Of a stretch of 64,000 nucleotides of DNA, positions 55,992-64,000 are shown piece after piece; positions within the stretch are counted from its first letter, which is position 1; each line of letters opens with the position of its first letter. Where the stretch lies: positions 186,001 to 250,000 of the forward strand of contig CANJUF010000001.1 in the NCBI GenBank assembly GCA_947477745.1, in the 5' to 3' direction. The position numbers were made by a program, and so were the translations under genes. Source of the stretch: Sphingomonadaceae bacterium (GTDB lineage Bacteria > Pseudomonadota > Alphaproteobacteria > Sphingomonadales > Sphingomonadaceae). The notes beneath the pieces are model-generated. The model made no database searches. It was not told where the DNA came from and saw only the letters and a list, made by a program, of their open reading frames with translations.

Positions 55992-58505
55992 TCAATCCTC
56001 TCCGCGGAATTTGATGCCAATAGACACGCCAAAGGTGCGCGGTTCGGCCATTGGTGCGTAGGAACCCGCGTTGGCGGTGCCGTTGTAGTGCAGCCGATAC
56101 CGCTTGTCGGTCAGGTTGGTGCCCCACAAGCGGACATAATAGGTGTCCGAGGGATCGGTATAGGTAATCGACCCGCTGAGGAGCACGTAGCCCTTCTGGA
56201 TGAAGCGCTGCTCGTCGGCGCGATCAGTATAGGGCGTGCCAGCAAGTATCGCCTGATTGTTGCCAACCTTGGCCGGATCATAGCAAATCCGCGGTGCATT
56301 AGGAGTACTACAAGATATTACAGTTGGGTTGGCGACCCAACCGCCGTAAATCGACGGATTGGAAACGACATAGTCGTCGGTGTATTTCAGGTTACCGGCA
56401 AAGCGAAGTCCGCCATCGCCCATCGGGATCAGGTAATCGAACCCGGCATAGGCGGCGAAATCGGGCGCACGCGACATCTGCTTGCCGGAAAGATCCGATG
56501 TGAGACCGGAAACGTTCAGGAATGTCTTGAGCGGATCGCTGTTGGTGTTCGATCCGACGGCGCTCGGGTTGACCGAAAGGCCATCGAACAAGAAACCGTC
56601 GCCATAGCGGGCATGGAGCCAGGTGCCGCCGGCGCGCACGTTAAAGTTCTCGAACAGTTCGACATCGAAGTTTGCTTCGACACCGTAGATTTCGGCGCTC
56701 GGCGCATTCTGAACGTTAACGATCGCCAGATTGTTGACGAAGTTGGTGAAGCTGATCTGCAGGTCCTTGTAGTCCATGTAGAACGCAGCGATATCGAACC
56801 GCAAGCGCGATCCGGCATGCTTCAGGCCAAGCTCGAAGCCATCGACCGTTTCCTGTCTCGCCGGTTTCCAATCGGAAGGAAGGCCGCCAAAGGCACCAGG
56901 CCATTCACCGGCCTTGAAGCCCGCGGAATAGGACAGGTAGGCGCTGGTGCGCGGGGACAATTCATAGCGGATCGAGGCGCGCGGGGTGAATTTGGAAAAC
57001 TTCGCGGACCTGTCACGCGCATCGAATGTGGGATTCCGGCTGATAACCGAGGCGGCGGTCCCATAGACGATGCGCGAGTTGGTCTGAGTTTCCGAACTGT
57101 AGCGCCCGCCAACGATGATCGACAAGGCATCGGTCGCCTGCCAGGTGGCGTCGGCGAAGAGCGCCCAGGCCTCCTTTTCACGGAAATAGATCGTCTCGCT
57201 AGCAGTTTGATAGGCGCTCTTTGGCTGTTCGGCGGCGGGGTCGTAGGTCAGGAACGAACCATTGCCAGTGCCCGAATATCCGAAGTCAAGCGGACCGTCC
57301 TTGGTCCTGATGTTGAAATACTGCCCGCCGACCATGAGGTCGAGACTGTCGCCCATCTTGAAATTGAGATCGACCAGTTGCTGGAAGGTCTGATCGACGT
57401 AGCCGCTATTGCTGAACGAAACTTCAGCATAGGAACCATCGAAATCGAACCTCGTGGTCTGGGTCAGATCGGTGTAGCCGGTGGTGCTGCGCAATTGAGC
57501 CCAGCCCAGGTCGAGATTGATCTTGCCGAAGAAGTCATGAATCGTGGCTTCGACACCCGGATCAAGGCTAGGTGCCGCTTCGCCAAGCTTGGTCGGCACA
57601 CTGAAGCTGCCCGGAAAGGCGGTAGCGACCCGGCCGCCAAAGCTGGGCACGGTGTTCTCAATCGGAGAGAAGTTGACCGAGAGGCCGTGATCGTCGGTAT
57701 GGGTATAGCCATAGCCCAGCGTGACGTCGAAGGTCGGCGAAAATTCGAAATTGAGCTTGGCGCGGAACATGTCCTGCGACAGCGGATAAGCCTTGCCGTC
57801 GTAAGGATTGTTGGGATAATCGGCCGGATTGCGGCTCATCCGATGATGGTAGCCGTCGCGGCGGCGGGTATAGGCCGACATAGCCAAGCCCATGCCTTCG
57901 GTGACTGGGCCGGAGATATAGCCGCCCACGCGTCGGTCGTTGAAGCGGCCATAGGTGGCTTCGACATTGCCTTCCCACTCATCGGTCGGGTTCTGGGTCT
58001 CGATCAGGATCGCGCCGCCGGTGGCGTTGCGGCCATAGAGCGTGCCCTGCGGGCCCTTGAGGATCTGCACGTTCTCGATGTTCGGAAGGTCAATCGTCAG
58101 CGCCTGCGGGGTCGCGACATAAAGCCCGTCGATATAGACCGCGACGTTGTTCTCGTAAGAGCCGTTGATGATCGTGGTGACGCCCCGGATCGAGGGCTGC
58201 GGGGTCGAGCCGCCGCGACCGAGTTGGAAGCCCGAGGTGACGTTCTGCAGGTCCTGCACAGAGGTAACGCCCGCGTTCTTGAGCGTGTCCTGATCGAGCA
58301 GGGTGACCGTCATCGGCACGTCTTCGAGCGCCTGATCGCGGCGCTGGGCGGTAACGATAATGGTGTTGGAATCTTCCTCAACACCGGCCGACTGGGCAAG
58401 AGCCGGGATCGCCGCGAAAGGCACGGTTAGCGCCGTGGCGCAAAGTACGGCTGCCATGCGCGCATTGCGGCTGGCGAACGGCTTGTTCCTGTCGGTCTTC
58501 CTCAT
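55992..58505 (-). CDS. TonB-dependent outer-membrane receptor
   Basis: 837 residues. The signal peptide ends IPALAQ. A TonB-box-like NTIIVTAQRRDQ is followed by a plug domain (PMTVTLLDQDTLKNAGV, PSIRGVTTIINGSYENNVAVYIDGLYV, VQILKGPQGTLYGRNATGGAILIETQNP) and a 22-strand barrel ending RTFGVSIGIKF. The terminal Phe-type strand is followed by RGED and then TGA, after which the frame continues (see the Pro-rich tail). The ligand may be a siderophore, sugar or other compound; no neighbour reveals it. AGGAGAGG precedes the ATG. It depends on the TonB-ExbBD system at 23-25.7 kb or a relative. Confidence 0.95.
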   Translation of the reverse strand: MRKTDRNKPFASRNARMAAVLCATALTVPFAAIPALAQSAGVEEDSNTIIVTAQRRDQALEDVPMTVTLLDQDTLKNAGVTSVQDLQNVTSGFQLGRGGSTPQPSIRGVTTIINGSYENNVAVYIDGLYVATPQALTIDLPNIENVQILKGPQGTLYGRNATGGAILIETQNPTDEWEGNVEATYGRFNDRRVGGYISGPVTEGMGLAMSAYTRRRDGYHHRMSRNPADYPNNPYDGKAYPLSQDMFRAKLNFEFSPTFDVTLGYGYTHTDDHGLSVNFSPIENTVPSFGGRVATAFPGSFSVPTKLGEAAPSLDPGVEATIHDFFGKINLDLGWAQLRSTTGYTDLTQTTRFDFDGSYAEVSFSNSGYVDQTFQQLVDLNFKMGDSLDLMVGGQYFNIRTKDGPLDFGYSGTGNGSFLTYDPAAEQPKSAYQTASETIYFREKEAWALFADATWQATDALSIIVGGRYSSETQTNSRIVYGTAASVISRNPTFDARDRSAKFSKFTPRASIRYELSPRTSAYLSYSAGFKAGEWPGAFGGLPSDWKPARQETVDGFELGLKHAGSRLRFDIAAFYMDYKDLQISFTNFVNNLAIVNVQNAPSAEIYGVEANFDVELFENFNVRAGGTWLHARYGDGFLFDGLSVNPSAVGSNTNSDPLKTFLNVSGLTSDLSGKQMSRAPDFAAYAGFDYLIPMGDGGLRFAGNLKYTDDYVVSNPSIYGGWVANPTVISCSTPNAPRICYDPAKVGNNQAILAGTPYTDRADEQRFIQKGYVLLSGSITYTDPSDTYYVRLWGTNLTDKRYRLHYNGTANAGSYAPMAEPRTFGVSIGIKFRGED

Positions 58506-58639
58506 GGCAATCCTCTCCTGTAAACTTGATGTCGCATGAACGATTGCGGCCTAGACAGCAAATGTATTACCCATTTGCAAGTGGTCTGAGTCATTTGGCG
58601 CGCGCGGTGCGGCATTTTTGCACTACCGCTGTCTTGATG

Positions 58640-58724
58640 TGGTGCGGACGGCGGGACTCGAACCCGCACGAGCAAAGCTCAGGGGATTTTAAGTCCCCGG
58701 CGTCTACCATTCCGCCACGTCCGC
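58640..58724 (-). tRNA. tRNA-Leu (UAA)
   Basis: On the minus strand the acceptor GCGGACG pairs with CGTCCGC, with discriminator A and an encoded CCA. The anticodon stem GGGGA/TCCCC holds the loop CTTAAAA (anticodon TAA). A long variable arm (GAGCTTTGCTC-like) marks a class II tRNA, as expected for Leu. The T-arm is GCGGG-TTCGAGT-CCCGC. About 85 nt. Confidence 0.97.
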
Positions 58725-58790
58725 TTGAATTCCCGGATTTAGGGAGGCTCCTGTCAGTCGCAGGGCGATGACAGGCCTTTCCTTCGCTCC

Positions 58791-59069
58791 TCAGGTGTTG
58801 AGCCTGGCGCGCATTTCCTTGCCGGCCTTGAAATAGGGCACGCGCTTCTGCGGGACACTGACGCTTTCGCCGGTCCTTGGGTTGCGCCCCTTTCGCGCAT
58901 CGCGCTCGCGCGTCGAGAAAGCGCCAAAGCCGCGCAGTTCGGCGCGGCCGCCCTGCGCCAGGCTCTGCGCGATCTCGTCGAAGAAGGTGTCGACCGCGCG
59001 CTCGACATCCTCGGCCCTGAGCTCCGGATTTTCCTTGGCAAGCGCCTGTAACAGCTCGGACCTGATCAT
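58791..59069 (-). CDS. ihfB: Integration host factor subunit beta
   Basis: 92 residues, HU/IHF family. It starts [32 protein letters not shown]; the beta-arm region [32 protein letters not shown] holds the conserved Pro that intercalates in DNA. The sequence fits IHF beta better than HU (residues after the initial Met and the PELRAEDVE segment). It bends DNA at specific sites. GGGGGAG precedes the ATG at 59069; 21 upstream codons of the open frame are rejected. Confidence 0.93.
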   Translation of the reverse strand: MIRSELLQALAKENPELRAEDVERAVDTFFDEIAQSLAQGGRAELRGFGAFSTRERDARKGRNPRTGESVSVPQKRVPYFKAGKEMRARLNT

Positions 59070-59262
59070 GCGACTGCTCCCCCAATTGGTGCGAACACGC
59101 TTCGCGGCCCTGTTTTTTCGCCGCTCGGCCAAAACTTGCCATGTGCGCCCCTGACTCGCAACAAAAAAGCCGAAAACCTCGGCAATTCGCCCCCTTTTGC
59201 AATTCGATGATCGCGGCTAGACCCTTGATCCGAGAAAACAGCAAAAACCGAAAGGGTCGCAA

Positions 59263-60864
59263 ATGAAGGGAATGGGCGCCTGGAACGAGGGTGACTGGAT
59301 CGCAGCGATCGCGATCGCGCTCCTCGCGCTGTTCCTCGCGGTCGGCGCAAGGATCGCGGTGCAGCGCGAACCTGAGTTCGCGGGCCACCCCAAGGGCCTC
59401 TACATGCTGTTCTTCGCCGAGATGTGGGAGCGCTTCTCCTTCTACGGCATGAAGGCGCTGCTCATCTTCTACCTGACCAAGCACTGGCTGTTCGGCGATA
59501 GCGAAGGCCAGTTGATCCTCGCCTCCTATGGCGCGCTGGTATATATTACCCCGGTGCTGGGCGGCTATCTGGCCGATCGCTGGCTGGGCCAGCGCAAGGC
59601 CGTGCTGTTCGGCGGAATCCTGCTGGCGCTGGGGCACAGCCTGATGGCGGTCGAAGGTGACGGCGGACAGGGCGACCCCACCATCAACGTGTTCTGGGCC
59701 GCGCTCGCCTTCATCATCGTCGGCTCGGGTTTCCTCAAGGCCAATATCTCGGTGATGGTCGGCCAGCTGTACAAGCGCACCGACATTCGCCGCGACGGCG
59801 CCTACACGATCTTCTACATGGGGGTTAACCTGGGTGCTGCTGTCGGCACGGTGCTGGTCGGCTACCTTGGCGAGACGATCGGCTGGGGCTGGGGCTTCGG
59901 CCTTGCGGGCATCGGCATGGTGGCGGGCCTTGTGGTGTTCGTGCTCGGCAAGAGCGCGCTGCACGGTGCGGGCGAGGCCCCGGCGCCGCTTTCGCAGAGC
60001 CGCGAATGGAGCCTCTATGCAATCGGCCTTGCCGCCGTTGCGGTGGTATGGCTGCTGATCCAGTATCAGCAGGCAGTCCAGGGCCTGCTGCTGGTCACCG
60101 GCGTGGGCCTGCTCAGCTATGTCCTTTACGAGAGCTTCAAGCTGCCCAAGGAACCGCGCGAGCGGATGTTCGCGATCCTGTTCCTGATCAGCCTCAATCC
60201 GCTGTTCTGGGGCCTGTTCGAGCAAGCGGGCGGATCGATGAACCTGTATACCGACCGCTATGTCGAACGCTCGGGCGTCCCCGCATCGATGTTCCAGTCG
60301 ATCAATTCGATCTACATCATCCTGCTGGCTCCGCTGTTCGCCGCGATGTGGCTGTGGCTCGGCAAGCACGGGAGGGAACCTTCGGCCCCGGCCAAGTTCG
60401 GCCTGGCGCTCGCGCAGATGGGGCTTGCCAATCTGGCGCTGGTCTGGGGCGCGCAGGCCTATGGCCTTGCCGCCATGACCCCGGTGATTTTCGTCTTCCT
60501 CTATTACCTTTTGGCTACGACCGGAGAGCTGTGCCTTTCGCCGGTCGGCCTTTCGGCGATGAACCGGCTGGCGCCGACGTTCCTCGCTTCGCTGATCATG
60601 GGCGCCTGGTTCTACATGACCGCCGTGGGCCAGTTCGTTGCCGGCCAGATCGGCAAGGCGACCGGCGGTGAAGGCGGCGAGATGAGCAAGGCGAAGCTGC
60701 TCGAGATCTACGAGCTGTTCGGCTGGGTCTCGATCGGCGCGGCAGTGGCGGTGCTGCTGGTCTCGCCGATCGTGAAACGCTGGATGCACCTCGATACCTT
60801 GGCCGACGAGGAGCCGGGCGAGCCGCAGGTTCCAAACGTCAACGCGAAGCCGGCGGCCGGCTAG
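59263..60864 (+). CDS. Proton-dependent oligopeptide transporter (POT/PTR family)
   Basis: 533 residues with about 14 membrane segments. POT signatures: the ExxER-type FFAEMWERFSFYGMKALLIFYL near residue 50, GGYLADRWLGQRKAV, and FYMGVNLGAAVGTVLVGYLGE (PTR2 motif FYxxINxG-like). It imports di- and tripeptides with protons across the inner membrane. A loose cluster with the NnrU-family gene 26 bases downstream suggests co-transcription. Confidence 0.93.
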   Translation: MKGMGAWNEGDWIAAIAIALLALFLAVGARIAVQREPEFAGHPKGLYMLFFAEMWERFSFYGMKALLIFYLTKHWLFGDSEGQLILASYGALVYITPVLGGYLADRWLGQRKAVLFGGILLALGHSLMAVEGDGGQGDPTINVFWAALAFIIVGSGFLKANISVMVGQLYKRTDIRRDGAYTIFYMGVNLGAAVGTVLVGYLGETIGWGWGFGLAGIGMVAGLVVFVLGKSALHGAGEAPAPLSQSREWSLYAIGLAAVAVVWLLIQYQQAVQGLLLVTGVGLLSYVLYESFKLPKEPRERMFAILFLISLNPLFWGLFEQAGGSMNLYTDRYVERSGVPASMFQSINSIYIILLAPLFAAMWLWLGKHGREPSAPAKFGLALAQMGLANLALVWGAQAYGLAAMTPVIFVFLYYLLATTGELCLSPVGLSAMNRLAPTFLASLIMGAWFYMTAVGQFVAGQIGKATGGEGGEMSKAKLLEIYELFGWVSIGAAVAVLLVSPIVKRWMHLDTLADEEPGEPQVPNVNAKPAAG

Positions 60865-60890
60865 GCGCAAAGGACACGGGGAGCGGGAAT

Positions 60891-61568
60891 ATGTCGCAGT
60901 TCGAATGGCTGACCGTGGCCAACCTGTTGTTCGTGGCTGCGCATTTCGTGATGTCGCACCCGTTGCGCAAGCCAATGGTTGCCTTGCTGGGCGAACGCGG
61001 GTTTCTTGGTGTCTATTCGCTGATCAGCCTGGCCTTGCTGGCGTGGATCGGCCACCTGTTCGCTTTGCAACGCTCCACCCTGATGGCGTGGCAGAGCAAC
61101 GAGGGCCTGTGGATCGCCGCGAGCGTGCTGACGATTCTCGCGCTCGTCCTGCTGCTCGGATCGCTGCGCGGCAATCCGGCGCTGCCGCAAACCGAAGCGC
61201 TCGTCGCGGCGAACGCCAAAGCCGAGGGCGTCTATGCCGTCACCCGCCATCCGATGTTGTGGGCGTTCGCGCTGTGGGCCGTGGCCCACATCCTCGTATG
61301 GCCGAGCCCGCGCACGATTGTAACCGCGGGTGCAATGGGCGTCCTGGCACTTGTTGGAGCGCGGCTTCAGGACGGCAAGAAACGCGCGCTGATGGGTGAC
61401 GCCTGGACCGGATGGGAAGCGCGCACCAGCTACTGGCCACGCCTATCCGGTATACCCAAAATCAGCCTGAAATTGTGGCTCGCGGCGATTGCGGTCTGGC
61501 TTGCCGCGACCTGGCTGCACGTATGGTTGGCGGGGATCCCGGCGGGCGCTTGGAGGTGGATGGGCTAG
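60891..61568 (+). CDS. NnrU family membrane protein
   Basis: 225 residues with six predicted helices. NnrU/DUF1295-like features: TVANLLFVAAHFVMSHPLRKPM, and the conserved AEGVYAVTRHPMLWAFALWAVAHI (YxxTRHP) also found in isoprenylcysteine methyltransferase-like proteins. NnrU was linked to nitrogen-oxide metabolism in Rhodobacter, but no denitrification gene is nearby, so the role here is open. GGGAG lies before the ATG. Its stop is one base from the end of convergent dxs. Confidence 0.85.
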   Translation: MSQFEWLTVANLLFVAAHFVMSHPLRKPMVALLGERGFLGVYSLISLALLAWIGHLFALQRSTLMAWQSNEGLWIAASVLTILALVLLLGSLRGNPALPQTEALVAANAKAEGVYAVTRHPMLWAFALWAVAHILVWPSPRTIVTAGAMGVLALVGARLQDGKKRALMGDAWTGWEARTSYWPRLSGIPKISLKLWLAAIAVWLAATWLHVWLAGIPAGAWRWMG

Positions 61569-61569
61569 T

Positions 61570-63492
61570 TCAGGCCCGCGCCTCGGTAACCCCGGCGCTG
61601 TTGTGGCGCAGTGCGGTCAGCACGGTATCGACGATCTGCGGCGCGTTGAGGCGCGCCTCGTCATATTGCTTGTCTGGATTTTCCTGATCCTGGAACAGGT
61701 CGGGCAGGCGCATCGTGCGGATCTTCAGCCCGCCATCGGTCAGCCCTTCGTCGCTCGCCATGGTGAGGACATGCGCGCCCAGCCCGCCGATCGAACCTTC
61801 CTCGATGGTGACGACGACCTCGTGGCTCAGCATCAGCCTGCGGATAAGATCGCTGTCGAGCGGCTTGGCGAAGCGCAGGTCTGCCACCGTGGTCGAAAGA
61901 CCCTTGGCTTCGAGCGCGTCGGCGGCCTTCAATGCCTCGGCGAGGCGCGTGCCGAGAGAGAGCAGCGCGACCTTCGTGCCTTCGCGCACCACGCGGCCCT
62001 TGCCGATTTCGAGCAGCTGCGGAACTGACGGCAGCTCGACCCCGACGCCGTTGCCGCGCGGATAGCGAAACGCGATCGGCCCCGCGTCGTACTGCGCAGC
62101 GGTGTGCGTCATGTGGACCAGCTCGGCCTCGTCGGCCGCGGCCATGACCACGAAATTGGGCAGCGTCGCAAGGTAGGTCACGTCGAAGCTGCCAGCGTGA
62201 GTCGCACCGTCGGCACCGACCAGACCGGCACGGTCGATCGCGAAGCGTACCGGCAGGTTCTGGATCGCGACATCGTGGACCACCTGGTCGTACGCGCGCT
62301 GCAGGAAGGTTGAGTAGATCGCGCAGAACGGGCGCATGCCCTGCGCGGCGAGCCCCGCCGCGAAGGTGACGGCATGCTGCTCGGCGATGCCGACATCAAA
62401 GGCGCGATCGGGAAACTGGGCGGCGAACTTGTCGAGCCCGGTGCCCGAAGGCATCGCGGCGGTGATCGCGCAAATGCGCTCGTCCGCCGTGGCCTCGGCA
62501 ATCAGGGCATTGGCAAAGACGCCGGTGTAGCTGGGGGGGCCGCTCGCGCCCTTGACCTGCTCGCCGGTGACGACATCGAACTTCTGGACACCGTGATACT
62601 TGTCGGCGCTCGCCTCGGCAGGGGCGTATCCCTTGCCCTTACGGGTGACGACGTGAACGAGGCACGGCCCTTCGTGAGCATCGCGCACGTTCTCGAGGAT
62701 CGGCACGAGCTGGTCGAGATTGTGGCCGTCGATCGGGCCGATGTAATAGAAGCCCAGTTCCTCGAAAAGGGTGCCGCCCATCGCCATCCCGCGCGCGAAT
62801 TCATCGGCCTTGTGCGCGGCGCGGTGCAGCGGCTCGGGCAGCTTGCGTGAGACCTTGCGGGCAAATTCACGCACCGAAAGGAACTTGTTCGAGGAGACGA
62901 TCCTGGCGAGATAAGCTGAGAGGCCGCCCACCGGCGGGGCAATCGACATGTCGTTGTCGTTGAGGATCACGACCAGCCGGTTGCCCGCCTGCCGCGCGTT
63001 GTTCATCGCCTCGTAGGCCATGCCCGCGCTCATCGCGCCGTCGCCGATCACGGCAATGCCGCGCCCCGGCTCGTCCTTGAGTTTATTGGCCACCGCAAAG
63101 CCCAGCGCCGCCGAGATCGAGGTCGAGCTGTGCGCCGCGCCGAACGGATCGTATGCGCTTTCGCTGCGCTTGGTGAAGCCCGAGAGGCCGCCGCCTTGTC
63201 GCAGGGTGCGGATGCGGTCCCGCCTGCCGGTCAGGATCTTGTGCGGATAGGCCTGATGGCCAACGTCCCAGACCAGCCGGTCGCGCGGCGTATCGAACAC
63301 ATAGTGGATCGCCACGGTCAGCTCGACGACGCCAAGTCCCGAGCCCAGATGCCCGCCGGTCTGCCCCACGGCGGCAATCAGTTCGCTGCGCAATTCGTCG
63401 GCAAATTGCGGCAATCGCGCGCGGTCAAGCCCGCGCAGGTCCTCGGGCAAGTTGACGGTGTCGAGAAGGGGGGTGGCCGGTTCGGCTGTCAT
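61570..63492 (-). CDS. dxs: 1-deoxy-D-xylulose-5-phosphate synthase
   Basis: 640 residues. Thiamine diphosphate enzyme: [45 protein letters not shown] (cited in parts as [12 protein letters not shown] and [10 protein letters not shown]), the TPP motif [19 protein letters not shown], and the catalytic-Glu segment [18 protein letters not shown], then the C-terminal transketolase domain. It makes DXP from pyruvate and glyceraldehyde 3-phosphate for isoprenoids, including carotenoids. ATG 63492 is chosen over a TTG at 63543. Confidence 0.98.
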   Translation of the reverse strand: MTAEPATPLLDTVNLPEDLRGLDRARLPQFADELRSELIAAVGQTGGHLGSGLGVVELTVAIHYVFDTPRDRLVWDVGHQAYPHKILTGRRDRIRTLRQGGGLSGFTKRSESAYDPFGAAHSSTSISAALGFAVANKLKDEPGRGIAVIGDGAMSAGMAYEAMNNARQAGNRLVVILNDNDMSIAPPVGGLSAYLARIVSSNKFLSVREFARKVSRKLPEPLHRAAHKADEFARGMAMGGTLFEELGFYYIGPIDGHNLDQLVPILENVRDAHEGPCLVHVVTRKGKGYAPAEASADKYHGVQKFDVVTGEQVKGASGPPSYTGVFANALIAEATADERICAITAAMPSGTGLDKFAAQFPDRAFDVGIAEQHAVTFAAGLAAQGMRPFCAIYSTFLQRAYDQVVHDVAIQNLPVRFAIDRAGLVGADGATHAGSFDVTYLATLPNFVVMAAADEAELVHMTHTAAQYDAGPIAFRYPRGNGVGVELPSVPQLLEIGKGRVVREGTKVALLSLGTRLAEALKAADALEAKGLSTTVADLRFAKPLDSDLIRRLMLSHEVVVTIEEGSIGGLGAHVLTMASDEGLTDGGLKIRTMRLPDLFQDQENPDKQYDEARLNAPQIVDTVLTALRHNSAGVTEARA

Positions 63493-63653
63493 ATCAGGAA
63501 CATTCGCATCCGGTGATCTGGTATCGAGGGATGATCGAGGCAATATGACTTTTGCCCGCGAATTGACAGGAAAATCCGGAATGCATCGTACCTGCGCGTC
63601 ATTTGCAATCGCGCTGCAACGCTATTGCAACGCTGCCGCAGCTCCATCCGAAG

Positions 63654-64000
63654 TCAGTTGCACGCCGCGCAGATGCCGCGAAGTTCGACGACTGGCCTGA
63701 TATCGGCAAAGCCGGCCGACCTGGCAGCCGAGACAAGCGATCCGGTCAGCGCGTCGTCGTCGATGTGCTTGGCTTCGCCGCACGAATCGCAGATCAGGAA
63801 AATGCAGTCGTGCCGGCAGCCGGGATGGCTGTTGACGACATAGGCGTTGGCGCTCTCCACCCGGCGGGCGAGGTTGGTGCGCACGAACAGGTCGAGGATG
63901 CGGTAGACAGAGTTGGGCGCTACCCGCTTGCCGCGCATCGCCGATACGCTTTCGGCGAGGTCATAGGCAGACGCCGGGCGCTCGCAGGCCGCCAGAACCT
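63654..64000 (-). CDS. Fur family metal-dependent repressor, probably Zur (5' end outside window)
   Basis: The frame is open to the end of the window, giving about 115 residues of a Fur-type protein. The visible part has the end of the winged-helix domain (ERPASAYDLAESV, then VAPNSVYRILDLFV with the recognition helix) and the dimerisation domain with HPGCRHDCIFLICDSCGEAKHID and a final CAAC. The two structural-zinc CxxC motifs fit Zur or Fur; the His/Cys-rich CRHDC segment favours Zur (inference). It would repress metal-uptake genes when metal is plentiful. Confidence 0.88.
   Translation of the reverse strand, partial: VLAACERPASAYDLAESVSAMRGKRVAPNSVYRILDLFVRTNLARRVESANAYVVNSHPGCRHDCIFLICDSCGEAKHIDDDALTGSLVSAARSAGFADIRPVVELRGICAACN

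Noticed and set aside
55992..55994. TGA read as selenocysteine in the TonB receptor
   Set aside because: No SECIS-like hairpin directly after it, and no redox context; a nonsense change or true stop is more likely.

Overview
The window is about 64 kb of a GC-rich alphaproteobacterial chromosome. It is most likely a member of the Sphingomonadales (Erythrobacteraceae or Novosphingobium-like). Supporting content: the division-site ATPase MipZ, a ligase-associated DEXH helicase, a tonB-exbB-exbD-exbD cluster, a Sphingomonas-style TonB receptor with a Pro-rich Cys-containing tail, an FnrL-like regulator, and a CIRCE-controlled groESL operon. The species assignment is inference. I saw no rRNA operon, prophage, transposase, integrase or CRISPR array. 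Two tRNA genes (Gly-UCC and Leu-UAA) are present.

Layout: 0-3 kb, the end of a short-chain dehydrogenase facing two overlapping family III CoA-transferases (acyl-CoA catabolism). 3-8 kb, tRNA-Gly, rluE, a frameshifted pagL-like gene, a MATE exporter and groES-groEL. 8-17.6 kb, a secreted class A beta-lactamase-like hydrolase, two tandem Ala-rich lipoproteins, polA with a coupled MscS channel, a two-domain Cdc48/VAT-type AAA ATPase and a tandem universal stress protein. 17.8-22.8 kb, the two 3-oxoacid CoA-transferase subunits, glutathione peroxidase, a TIM-barrel isomerase, asd (with a candidate Ile/Thr leader peptide) and a secreted unknown. 23.1-25.7 kb, TonB-ExbB-ExbD-ExbD. 25.8-33.6 kb, an Lhr-like helicase, an AmpG-like permease, a repeat-rich BON protein, and the overlapping minus-strand set mipZ / J-domain protein / phosphohexomutase. 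33.7-43 kb, panC, a CsgG-like gene broken by an amber codon, an Fnr-type regulator, an M23 peptidase, glnE-bcp-DUF455 and an M28 peptidase. 43-52.9 kb, a vapBC module with an unusual fused antitoxin, divergent from agmatine deiminase; an FkbM methyltransferase; thrS with a coupled spermidine-synthase-like gene; an alpha/beta hydrolase, an LLM flavin oxidoreductase, a ferredoxin-reductase-like flavoprotein and queG. 52.9-64 kb, an ABC exporter, msrB, a TonB receptor, tRNA-Leu, ihfB, a peptide transporter, an NnrU protein, dxs and the start of a Fur/Zur regulator gene.

Most of this is ordinary core genome with tight operons and frequent 1-17 nt overlaps, several using TTG or GTG starts inside the upstream stop codon. 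The unusual material is: (1) the vapBC-aguA divergent region, where one perfect palindrome fills the vapBC promoter spacer and abuts the aguA start codon, and where the antitoxin carries an extra N-terminal domain; (2) three envelope genes interrupted in different ways (pagL frameshift, CsgG-like amber right after the signal peptide, TonB receptor opal before a 50-codon in-frame Pro-rich tail); (3) a possible attenuator upstream of asd. I saw no large previously unknown multi-gene system. The vapB fusion with its shared operator is the best candidate for something undescribed.
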